Assembly (NCBI GenBank): GCA_050946255.1
Contig: JBMNUL010000155.1
Span: 1 to 6,175 of the forward strand
Direction of reading: 5' to 3'
Length of the DNA stretch: 6,175 nucleotides
DNA from: JBMNUL01 sp050946255
Lineage (GTDB): Bacteria; Actinomycetota; Coriobacteriia; Coriobacteriales; CADBOM01
Below the pieces are notes generated by a model. It was given only the letters and a program-made list of their open reading frames with translations, was not told where the DNA came from and did not search any database. Below, piece by piece: positions 1 to 5,532 of the stretch (positions within the stretch are counted from its first letter, which is position 1; each line of letters starts with the position of its first letter). The position numbers were made by a program, and so were the translations under genes.

Positions 1-93
1 CTTCTCTCAAAGCTGAAGGAGAGGCTGGAGGAAGTGAACGACGGTTCCTTCGTTGTCGACGACGAGCTCACCGACTACTATTCCGCACTGTGA
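1..93 (+). CDS. C-terminal tail of an unidentified protein (partial)
   Basis: Frame 1 is open from the first base to a TGA at 91-93 and gives 30 residues, ending ...DDELTDYYSAL. The tail is charged, with a lysine/glutamate-rich helix-like start (KLKERLEEVND), and carries no motif I recognise. The 5' part lies outside the window, so no function can be given. A strong hairpin begins 24 bases after the stop, as expected at the end of a transcription unit. The codons are G+C-rich at third positions, like the efflux gene downstream. Confidence refers to this being a real gene end. Confidence 0.6.
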   Translation, partial: LLSKLKERLEEVNDGSFVVDDELTDYYSAL

Positions 94-116
94 GTAGGAG
101 CGTAGTTAGACCTTGA

Positions 117-144
117 CCGGAGCGCTCCAATATGAGCGTTCCGG
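117..144 (+). terminator. Terminator-like hairpin after the partial gene
   Basis: CCGGAGCGCTC (117-127) pairs with GAGCGTTCCGG (134-144) over 11 positions, with one G-T wobble and a 6-base loop (caatat). It sits 24 bases past the stop of the partial gene. The following bases (catttcag) hold only a short T run, so it is a weak canonical terminator. The right arm is also the outer left arm of the larger palindromic element that follows, so the two structures may compete. Confidence 0.5.
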
Positions 145-245
145 CATTTCAGTAGGTCATCCCACCTGCTGAGCACAGGCTTCTGAATTTTTCAGGCACA
201 ACGTGGGGATGACCAGAGCACAAAATCCAACCACTGAAAACGCTC
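134..245. repeat. Nested imperfect palindromic element
   Basis: Four pairs of inverted segments are nested around a centre near 189. GAGCGTT (134-140) matches AACGCTC (239-245). TTTCAGT (147-153) matches ACTGAAA (233-239). GGTCATCCCAC (155-165) matches GTGGGGATGACC (203-214) with one bulged base. CTGAA (183-187) matches TTCAG (191-195) around a TTT loop. The right arm has an extra stretch of about 18 bases between its outer and middle segments. A further AGGTCAT-like inverse copy occurs at 281-287. It could be a dispersed palindromic intergenic repeat, a MITE remnant or a structured RNA. I cannot tell whether it is multicopy. Confidence 0.5.
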
Positions 246-313
246 TCGGCAACGTCATGGCTGAATTCCACCAACCTGGAATGACCTGCGGCTATTTCGA
301 AGGTGCTGCGAGT

Positions 314-342
314 TTGACGCCTCACCCATCGCATGCTAGGAT
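314..342 (+). promoter_or_regulatory. Probable promoter of the efflux gene
   Basis: TTGACG (314-319, five of six consensus bases) is separated by 17 bases from TAGGAT (337-342, four of six). That is sigma-70-type spacing. Transcription would start near 349, giving a leader of about 130 nt before the ATG at 481. This placement also argues against translation from the TTG at 349, which would lie at the very 5' end of the transcript. Confidence 0.6.
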
Positions 343-400
343 AGCGAATTGTTCATCGGAGGACGGGTAGCCGCAGTTACCATGTCGATAAGATGTCAGG

Positions 401-435
401 TGCGCCTGGTTGATAGTCAAGCCGGGCGCATTTTT
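401..435 (+). terminator. Intrinsic terminator inside the efflux leader (attenuator)
   Basis: Bases 401-413 (TGCGCCTGGTTGA) pair with 417-430 around a 3-base loop (tag). The stem is G+C-rich at its base, has one G-T wobble (407/424) and one bulged G (421), and is followed at once by TTTTT (431-435). This is a classic Rho-independent terminator on the + strand, about 50 nt after the predicted transcription start and 45 nt before the efflux start codon. A short alternative hairpin, CAGG (397-400) with CCTG (405-408), would compete with its left arm. A possible six-codon reading frame (ATG 393 to TGA 413) ends exactly on the left arm but lacks a good ribosome site. Premature termination is what the sequence shows; the inducing signal is unknown. 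Confidence 0.7.
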
Positions 436-449
436 CATGTCCGTCTCGG

Positions 450-471
450 CTTGATAGAAGGTCTATCGAGG
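450..471 (+). promoter_or_regulatory. Hairpin overlapping the efflux ribosome binding site
   Basis: CTTGATAGA (450-458) pairs with TCTATCGAG (462-470) across a 3-base loop, nine pairs with one wobble. The last three bases of the stem belong to the GAGG ribosome binding site (468-471), which lies 9 bases before the ATG at 481. In RNA this could mask the site. As DNA, the GATAGA-N3-TCTATC dyad could instead be an operator. The sequence does not decide between the two. Confidence 0.45.
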
Positions 472-480
472 CGGAACATT

Positions 481-1794
481 ATGACGACATCAGAGAACAG
501 CACGAAATCGATTCAGCCCGAGCGTGAGACAGGCAGTGCGCAATCAGCGGGCGAAAAGCATCCAGATTCTGCCACAGGGTGGCTCGCATTACCTCAGCCC
601 CGCCTGAAGACAATCGGGCTCGTCGTGCTTCTGGGCGCCATCAACGCCATCTGCCCCCTTGCGCTCGACATGTACACTCCCGCAGTCCCGGACATGCCCG
701 CCTACTTCTCCACGTCGGAGGCGATGGTCAACCTCACCATCGCCGGCTTCTACCTGTTCTTCGCGGTGGGCCTGCTGGTCTTCGGCCCAGTCAGCGACCG
801 CTACGGCAGGAAACCCATTCTCGTCGGAGGGGTGCTGGTCTTCGTCGTCGGGAGCTGCCTGTGTGCCGTCTCCCTGTCGATAACGGCGCTCATCGTCTTC
901 AGGGTGATCCAGGCGATAGGCGCGGGAGCGGCTTGCGCGGTCTCGACGGCGATCATCAAGGACTGCTTCAGGGAGGAACGCCGGACCCAACTCCTCTCGG
1001 TTCTTCAGGTGCTGATGGTGGTCGGGCCCGTCTTCGCCCCGCTCATCGGGGGATTCATCCTGATGTTCTCGGATTGGAGGATGATCTTTTGGGTCATTGC
1101 CATCGTCGGGGCAGTTTGCCTTGTGATTTCCCTGGCCTTCGCGGAGAGCCTTTCTCCGGACAAGAGGGTCAAAGGAGGAATTGGGGAGTCGCTGTCACGC
1201 ATGGCCGCGGTGGGGAAGAACCGGGGGTTCGCATGCCTATTGCTAATGGTGTCGCTGTTCAGCATCCCATACATGGCCTACGTCGCGATTGCATCATATG
1301 TTTACGTGGATTTCTTCGGAACCACGCAGCAGGTCTACTCATATTTCTTCGCGTTCACCGCCGCAGTATCGGCATTCGGGCCTGCCATCTACTTGAAGCT
1401 CTCGAAATGGGTGACCAAGAGGCAGTTCACCTATGGCGTCTTGGTGGTCTGCCTCGGGGTTGCAGTCTGCCTGATTCTCCCCTTGGGGAGCCTTTCAGCG
1501 CTTGCTTTCTGCGGTATTTTCACCATCTTCATCCTAGCTGAGGCCGCAATTCGACCCTATGGAACCGACGTCCTCTTATCGATGCAAGATGAGGATGCGG
1601 GCAGCGCGTCCTCGCTCATCAACTTCCTGACTAATTTCCTCGGCGTGATTGGGATGGGGATCATCCCACTCTTCGAGGGAGATTACATTTTCGGCCTCGG
1701 CGTCATCATGGCGGGGAGCATGGCCGCGGCCCTGGCCCTGTGGCTGTACATCCTTCGCTCGAAGAAGATCTCAATCTGGCAGTTCGAGCGATAG
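481..1794 (+). CDS. Bcr/CflA-family multidrug efflux MFS transporter
   Basis: The 437-residue protein is an inner-membrane drug:proton antiporter of the major facilitator superfamily, close in length to the usual 390-410 residues of the family plus a longer hydrophilic N-terminus (about 42 residues). Visible hallmarks are LDMYTPAVPDM in the first helix (62-72), motif A GPVSDRYGRKP (102-112), RVIQAIGAGA (141-150), and the antiporter motif C segment GPVFAPLIGG (182-191) followed by DWR. About twelve hydrophobic segments are present, with a basic loop in the middle (near 230-260). I chose ATG 481 because GAGG sits 9 bases upstream and because a leader terminator lies before it; an upstream TTG (349) and ATG (382) in the same frame lack suitable ribosome sites. 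The family exports compounds such as bicyclomycin, chloramphenicol or sulfonamides, but the substrate here cannot be read from sequence. The gene appears monocistronic and controlled by attenuation. Confidence 0.9.
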   Translation: MTTSENSTKSIQPERETGSAQSAGEKHPDSATGWLALPQPRLKTIGLVVLLGAINAICPLALDMYTPAVPDMPAYFSTSEAMVNLTIAGFYLFFAVGLLVFGPVSDRYGRKPILVGGVLVFVVGSCLCAVSLSITALIVFRVIQAIGAGAACAVSTAIIKDCFREERRTQLLSVLQVLMVVGPVFAPLIGGFILMFSDWRMIFWVIAIVGAVCLVISLAFAESLSPDKRVKGGIGESLSRMAAVGKNRGFACLLLMVSLFSIPYMAYVAIASYVYVDFFGTTQQVYSYFFAFTAAVSAFGPAIYLKLSKWVTKRQFTYGVLVVCLGVAVCLILPLGSLSALAFCGIFTIFILAEAAIRPYGTDVLLSMQDEDAGSASSLINFLTNFLGVIGMGIIPLFEGDYIFGLGVIMAGSMAAALALWLYILRSKKISIWQFER

Positions 1795-2059
1795 CGGGTT
1801 AGCGCCTTTGCAGTGATGGTGTGTACTCAACACGGTGTCGGAATATCGCGTTACCACTTGTCATCACGCTTGATGAGCTCGTGATGCCTGGGCTTTGCTA
1901 ACACTGAGTTTGGATAGGACAAAACAACTTATAGGCTTAATACTTGCTTCTGTCCTGCGCCTGTTACTCGTCCCGCCCCACATCTTCTTGAATAGAAGGT
2001 ATCGGGAACCTCCGGACTCAAGAGACGTCGATGCTCAAACATGGAGAACCGACGGAGTG
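1795..2059. other. Gene-free stretch with several dyads
   Basis: No convincing gene lies between the efflux stop and the end of the convergent zinc-ribbon gene. The first hundred bases hold nested dyads: GTTAGC (1798-1803) with GCTAAC (1897-1902), and CATCACG (1862-1868) with CGTGATG (1880-1886). A small hairpin, CTTCT with AGAAG, lies near 1984-1998. None is followed by a proper T run on either strand, so calling them terminators for the convergent units is a weak inference. Composition is more A+T-rich than in the efflux gene, and the junction with the accessory block probably falls here. Confidence 0.35.
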
Positions 2060-2410
2060 TTATTCGTGTGGGAAGTCGGGTGTTATTGTGTACCGCACGC
2101 CGGCAGCGTCGAGGGTCTTCTTCTTCGATAGGACCTCGCTTGCCTTTCCGGAAAAGATCTTAGAATGAGGTCCGTCTATCCTCTTCTTTGCTTCGACGTA
2201 ACCTATCCCCGCCACTTTCGAGACTGCACCCAGAATTTGCCTGTCTGCTGCGTTGCCGGGGAGAAGGGAGATATCATAGATAGTGCGATCGCTAAGAATC
2301 GGGTCTGACTTCGTCGTTGAGAATCCCCATCCGCAGTTTGGGCACGTGGCTCCGATAGAAAACTCCTGTTCGAATTCCACCATTGGAGTACCGCACTTTT
2401 CGCAGTTCAT
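2060..2410 (-). CDS. Zinc ribbon fused to an L7/L12 C-terminal-like domain
   Basis: A 116-residue cytosolic protein of unknown role. The N-terminus is a zinc ribbon with two CxxC pairs (C3/C6 and C23/C26). Residues about 56-110 resemble the C-terminal domain of ribosomal protein L7/L12: GIGYVEAKKRID (68-79) matches the family's GLGLKEAK...V helix, and DAAGVRYTI (101-109) matches the closing EEAGA-strand. In L7/L12 that domain binds translation GTPases. Here it is detached from the stalk context, as in a number of small phage- and element-borne proteins. The ATG at 2410 overlaps the stop of the upstream gene (ATGA, 2410-2407), and AAGGTGA lies just upstream, so both coupling and independent initiation are possible. 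As the last gene after a toxin-like one it could be an immunity or partner protein, but that is inferred from position only. Confidence 0.75.
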   Translation of the reverse strand: MNCEKCGTPMVEFEQEFSIGATCPNCGWGFSTTKSDPILSDRTIYDISLLPGNAADRQILGAVSKVAGIGYVEAKKRIDGPHSKIFSGKASEVLSKKKTLDAAGVRYTITPDFPHE

Positions 2411-2909
2411 CGCTTCACCTTCTTCGGATAAAACGTCTTAAACTTCCCTAGTTTGGACTTATCGGGTCTCTCGGATCCCCCGACGGACTTCTTTCCCGCA
2501 ACGTAGTAGTTTCCGTTTGGCTCTGCCCACAGAAGGTCTGTTGGAGCCTTGACTGGTACCCCGAGCTTATTGGCAAGGTCTTGGGCGAATTGCCCCGCAT
2601 CGCTTCCCGTGAGGCACGATAGCAAACGAACCGCACCGCCATTATAGTTCTTGTCATGCTTGAGCGAACTTGCTAGAACCCGATGTGACACTTCAATCTT
2701 TCGCCCGTTATGAAACACTTCGATTGAATCCGGTGTGCCGTGAGCTACTACCCGTGAGCTACTACATCATAGAAGCCGTTGGCGTCCACGTCCTTGCACT
2801 TTGATATGTAGATACGGAAATTTTCAGACGGGCCCATGAGGATTGCGCTTCCCGCAGCTGCCCTGTCACCTGCGGTTCCCCTAAAAAGCCCACTAACGCC
2901 TTTACTCAT
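2407..2909 (-). pseudogene. Toxin-like His/Cys protein gene, broken by a 14-bp duplication
   Basis: Reading starts at ATG 2909, overlapping the end of the DUF4417-like gene by 8 bases, and runs 53 residues to ...FYDVVAHG, then hits TAG at 2750-2748. The rest of the protein continues in another frame to TGA at 2409-2407. Removing one copy of a 14-bp tandem duplication joins the two parts into 162 residues with no other disruption. The restored protein has VVAHG (His52) at the end of one hydrophobic strand and VRLLSC (Cys94) at the end of another, followed by FAQDLANKLGVPVKAPTD (115-132 region) and a basic tail ending GKFKTFYPKKVKR. This resembles a domain common at the C-termini of bacterial polymorphic toxins, and the HG...SC spacing recalls clan-CD cysteine peptidases such as the CPD and caspase folds. 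Peptidase activity is inferred. As written, the protein stops before Cys94 and should be inactive. The fragment from 2718 (GTG) lacks a good ribosome site. Confidence 0.8.
2738..2765. repeat. Perfect 14-bp tandem duplication
   Basis: CCGTGAGCTACTAC occurs twice back to back, at 2738-2751 and 2752-2765, with no mismatch. Fourteen is not a multiple of three, so the extra copy shifts the frame of the minus-strand toxin-like gene and creates an immediate TAG right after the conserved His-Gly codons. Adjacent perfect repeats of this length can be lost again by replication slippage, so the state may be reversible. Confidence 0.95.
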
Positions 2910-3663
2910 CTCGGTTTCCGTTCTCGAAGGCGACAGCTGTCTGGCTTTTGTAGGGAATTACTTTGATGTTACGTTTCGTAGCTTCGATGAAGCAAGGATA
3001 GTTCGCTGACCCAACAACAATGATTGTCCTAGGTTCGAGCCGGTTGAGCATCTCCAAGAAGCCGGTTTCGAAACGGGAACGGTCGCAGAGCTTCCGCGGA
3101 CTGCCTCCAACGGTCCCAATGCTCACGATGGAATGTTTGGGGATGCCGGAGAAGCAGTAACGCCAAGTCTCCTTTGTACCCCAGCGGACGTTGTTTACTA
3201 CTTGGATTTCCTGCATTCCAAGCCAATATCCGAATGCGCGCATTCTGTATGTTGCGAAAATCTTTATCGGCTCGGGAAAATCCTGGTTAGTGGAGAAATC
3301 TGGCGTAATCACGCCAGAAAAGTGTTTCAATACCTTGAGAGCCTCTTGCGGATATTCCCAAATGCCGCAACGCCTCCCGTCGAACTTGCAATCATCGACG
3401 TAGAAATGCACGAACGCGTCATGACTGTAATCCTTCTTGCCACGTTTGAGCATCTTCTTGTGGAGGAGCTTCGCCTCTGGCCACGAGATTAACTCTTGTG
3501 GTGTCTTTTCTACAATTGAGGGACATACGGGTATGTCCCCGTAGTCGAACTTCGCTCCCTCGACCATGAATGCGTTCCAGACGTCGACGATTCCGCGGCG
3601 CCTCGGATTTGGCTTTCTTCTGCTTTCATCATGCTCAAAGTTAGTGCTGCTCGCAGTCTTCAA
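2902..3663 (-). CDS. DUF4417-like protein of unknown function
   Basis: A 253-residue soluble protein. The stretch from about residue 26 to 225 fits the DUF4417 family, which is found in phages and mobile elements: DVWNAF near the start, a DAFVHFYVDDCKFDG segment (82-96), GVITPDFS (117-124), PIKIFATYRMRAFGYWL (132-148), VVNNVRWG (155-162), and a late RTIIVVGSANYPCF (212-225). No catalytic site is evident and the biochemical role is unknown. TTG at 3663 is the best start because GGAGG (3673-3669) stands 5 bases upstream; the TTG at 3675 in the same frame abuts that ribosome site. The N-terminus is basic (RRKPNPRRR, 15-23). The stop overlaps the start of the toxin-like gene by 8 bases, so the two are almost certainly co-transcribed and probably translationally coupled. 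Confidence 0.8.
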   Translation of the reverse strand: MKTASSTNFEHDESRRKPNPRRRGIVDVWNAFMVEGAKFDYGDIPVCPSIVEKTPQELISWPEAKLLHKKMLKRGKKDYSHDAFVHFYVDDCKFDGRRCGIWEYPQEALKVLKHFSGVITPDFSTNQDFPEPIKIFATYRMRAFGYWLGMQEIQVVNNVRWGTKETWRYCFSGIPKHSIVSIGTVGGSPRKLCDRSRFETGFLEMLNRLEPRTIIVVGSANYPCFIEATKRNIKVIPYKSQTAVAFENGNRDE

Positions 3664-3717
3664 ATTAGCCTCCAATCACTCGGAATTGACCGCTGATTGA
3701 AGTATGGCCGTGTTATC

Positions 3718-3748
3718 ATTTGCTATGTATTACCTTTATCTAGCAAAT
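3718..3748. promoter_or_regulatory. Operator-like inverted repeat between divergent genes
   Basis: ATTTGCTA (3718-3725) and TAGCAAAT (3741-3748) are perfect inverted copies separated by 15 bases, so their centres lie about two helical turns apart. The site falls in the roughly 100-bp gap between the divergent starts at 3663 and 3766, where both promoters must lie. I could not define a convincing -35/-10 pair on either strand; TTGACC at 3686-3691 with TGTTAT at 3711-3716 is a weak option for the + strand. A dimeric repressor binding here could control both directions. Confidence 0.45.
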
Positions 3749-3765
3749 TTCCATGGGGGTGTGAT

Positions 3766-4914
3766 TTGAGGTTATTCTTTTCCCCATCAATCGATGAGCG
3801 TGAGTGGCAGGTATGGCGCCCTAAAATCAGACTGGGCGAGTTTCACAGCCAGTTCTTTTTCTACGTCGACTCATGCGACGCTGATGACAGGGAGCTAATA
3901 ACGCCCCCTCGCGGCCTATACGGGAAAGAGTTTCTTGAACTTGACTACAAGGATCCTTTTGCGCTTATGGATTTCCAGCAAAAGTGGGGACCGATTACCG
4001 GTCTAAGGACGCATCCGAACACCACGTTTGAAAATGGCACGCACGTCAACCTCGACTGTCTTGGCGGTCTGCGATCAACATCAGTCCCTGACGGATTCCG
4101 GAAAACTGTATATCTTTATGATGGCCTGGGGGCCGTCGACGTCATCACGAAAGATCGGTTTGGTATTAGTCCCTGCCGTTTAAGAGATGTTGTAAACGAG
4201 AACTGGCATAGCGCGCTCGGAGGAAAGAGGGCAAAAGGCCCTATCCCTTGTCATGTGGCGGCTGTCGAAGAGGTGTCGGAGGCAGTGTGCCATGCGCAGA
4301 TTGCGATTACAGCAATTACTGACTGCCTGAGAGATGATTTTACTGATGGCGATTGGTCGACCCGTCGGCGACTAGTCATGCAGTCAATCCGCTATGTCAA
4401 TTCTTCAATCCAGAGTTCGGTTCTCCCCCTCGACGTGATCGAGGACGATGACCGGACAGGGACCTGCACTCTCATGCAGTACCTTTTCATCAACATGGCT
4501 AGAGGCGTGATGAGAAACGGCACCTATCGTAATTGTCAGAACCTCAACTGCAGGAAGCTGTTTACTCCCGAAGAATATGGTCGCAGAGCTGATTCACGCT
4601 ATTGCTCCCCAGAGTGTCAGGTAAAGGCAAAATACCAGAGGACATACAAGCCTAAGCGGGCGGCGGAAAACCAGCAAAGAGCCGAGGAGGGTACGATTGA
4701 TCAGATTGACCTGTCTTGGTCTCTCAGCAATGTACCCATAACAACGCTAAAACGCGATGAAACCATTAATGATGATACTTTAGGTCTTGCGACAGCGTAT
4801 TCATTTACAGGATTTGGATGTGGGTGCCCCGAGGATGAAGACCTTATTCAAATTTATGGTTTGAACATTCCGAACAGAAGCGCCCAAGCTGTTCTTTTCG
4901 GAGACAACCCCTGA
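3766..4914 (+). CDS. Uncharacterised protein with a CGNR-like zinc knuckle
   Basis: I do not recognise the family. The 382-residue protein has no membrane segment or signal peptide. Its one clear motif is a Cys4 site at residues 257-284: C257-x4-C262, then LF, a basic stretch (RRADSR), and YC280-SPE-C284 followed by QVKAKYQR. The layout resembles CGNR/ABATE-type and related zinc fingers of actinobacteria, often thought to bind nucleic acid. The 250 residues before it are acidic to neutral, and the C-terminal tail (about 300-382) is acidic and poor in motifs. I prefer TTG 3766 because GGGGGTG (3755-3761) lies 4 bases upstream. The in-frame TTG at 3697 has no ribosome site and would place the dyad at 3718-3748 inside the gene. 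It may regulate the divergent genes or act with them; both ideas rest on context. It converges on the next gene with a 27-base gap and no visible terminator. Confidence 0.75.
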   Translation: MRLFFSPSIDEREWQVWRPKIRLGEFHSQFFFYVDSCDADDRELITPPRGLYGKEFLELDYKDPFALMDFQQKWGPITGLRTHPNTTFENGTHVNLDCLGGLRSTSVPDGFRKTVYLYDGLGAVDVITKDRFGISPCRLRDVVNENWHSALGGKRAKGPIPCHVAAVEEVSEAVCHAQIAITAITDCLRDDFTDGDWSTRRRLVMQSIRYVNSSIQSSVLPLDVIEDDDRTGTCTLMQYLFINMARGVMRNGTYRNCQNLNCRKLFTPEEYGRRADSRYCSPECQVKAKYQRTYKPKRAAENQQRAEEGTIDQIDLSWSLSNVPITTLKRDETINDDTLGLATAYSFTGFGCGCPEDEDLIQIYGLNIPNRSAQAVLFGDNP

Positions 4915-4941
4915 GCAGGAATTAACAAAAGCACAAACCAT

Positions 4942-5493
4942 CTACTGGACCCGAGAGGGTAGCTCGGTGTAGCCGTTCTCGAAGGGGTCTTGTTCCGAGG
5001 TCTCCATGCGATAGATGATCCAGCCATCGGAGCCTTTCTTGGCGTACCACGTATCCAGGCGGTGCATGTCGTGGAACACCCGGTTGCCGTCCTCGTCATA
5101 GCCCACCGAGGTGTAGCTGACCGTGAGCTGTGCCTCCGAGTCGCTGTCATAGTGTGCTTCGAACAGCTCGACCGGCGAAGCCTCAACTCGCACTACGCTG
5201 GGGTTCTTCTCCTGGTCAAGGACAAGCGAGCACAGCGCTCCGTCGCGCTCTTCGGACGCTGGAGGGTCTGCAGTCCCTTCCTCGATGCTCTCCGCGCGCT
5301 CGAGCAATGAAGCAAACTCGCTTTTCGCCCGATCGGTCTCTTGGCGTTGCTGATCGTTCTGCTCGTTTTGCTGCTGGATACTGCTGTTCAGGTTCTCAAG
5401 GGACGATTGGGCAGGCACGATGGCAATGAGGCACAGGAAGGCCACGACTGCCACGATGCAAGCCGCAAGTATGGCTATTTTCTTCCTGTTCAT
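4942..5493 (-). CDS. Membrane-anchored protein, second of a paralogous pair
   Basis: A 183-residue protein with a short basic N-terminus (MNRKK), one hydrophobic helix (about 6-27) and a hydrophilic remainder expected outside the membrane. A glutamine-rich, probably coiled-coil linker (31-55) leads to AKSEFASLLERA (56-67) and EGTADPPASEERDG (72-85), both shared with the upstream paralogue. The C-terminal half alternates strand-like segments and includes WYAKK..DGWIIY, a pattern seen in small NTF2-like or DUF4878-type extracytoplasmic domains. That fold assignment is tentative and no catalytic residues stand out. The helix lacks a lipobox with a following Cys, so I read it as an uncleaved anchor. 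ATG 5493 is preceded by GGGAGGA at short spacing. The gene lies 39 bases after its paralogue and is probably in the same transcript. Confidence 0.8.
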   Translation of the reverse strand: MNRKKIAILAACIVAVVAFLCLIAIVPAQSSLENLNSSIQQQNEQNDQQRQETDRAKSEFASLLERAESIEEGTADPPASEERDGALCSLVLDQEKNPSVVRVEASPVELFEAHYDSDSEAQLTVSYTSVGYDEDGNRVFHDMHRLDTWYAKKGSDGWIIYRMETSEQDPFENGYTELPSRVQ

Positions 5494-5532
5494 GCATCCT
5501 CCCGAAGCGTGTGTAAATCCCGTACGTGGTCC

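Noticed and set aside
149..334. A 61-residue minus-strand reading frame upstream of the efflux gene
   Set aside because: It has no ribosome site and runs through the palindromic element and the efflux -35 region. It is most likely a by-product of the repeat.
349..480. Extended N-terminus of the efflux protein from TTG 349 or ATG 382
   Set aside because: TTG 349 sits at the predicted transcription start, and ATG 382 has its only GGAGG 19 bases away. Both would place a strong intrinsic terminator inside coding sequence. ATG 481 has a proper ribosome site.
579..1541. Long frame of 320 residues on the + strand within the efflux gene, and several minus-strand frames
   Set aside because: Arginine- and proline-rich translations typical of out-of-frame reading of a G+C-rich gene. 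The efflux frame carries clear family motifs.
1895..2131. A 78-residue + strand frame
   Set aside because: TTG start without a ribosome site, no recognisable motif, and overlap with the end of the well-supported zinc-ribbon gene.
2407..2718. The 103-residue frame as a complete gene of its own
   Set aside because: It begins in the middle of a conserved domain with a GTG lacking a ribosome site, and the missing N-terminal part lies directly upstream in another frame.
2738..2765. Programmed ribosomal frameshift instead of mutation
   Set aside because: There is no slippery heptamer or downstream structure, and the perfect 14-bp duplication fully explains the frame change.
3133..3492. A 119-residue + strand frame opposite the DUF4417-like gene
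   Set aside because: The minus-strand frame is longer, has a ribosome site and family motifs, and is in an overlapping gene string.
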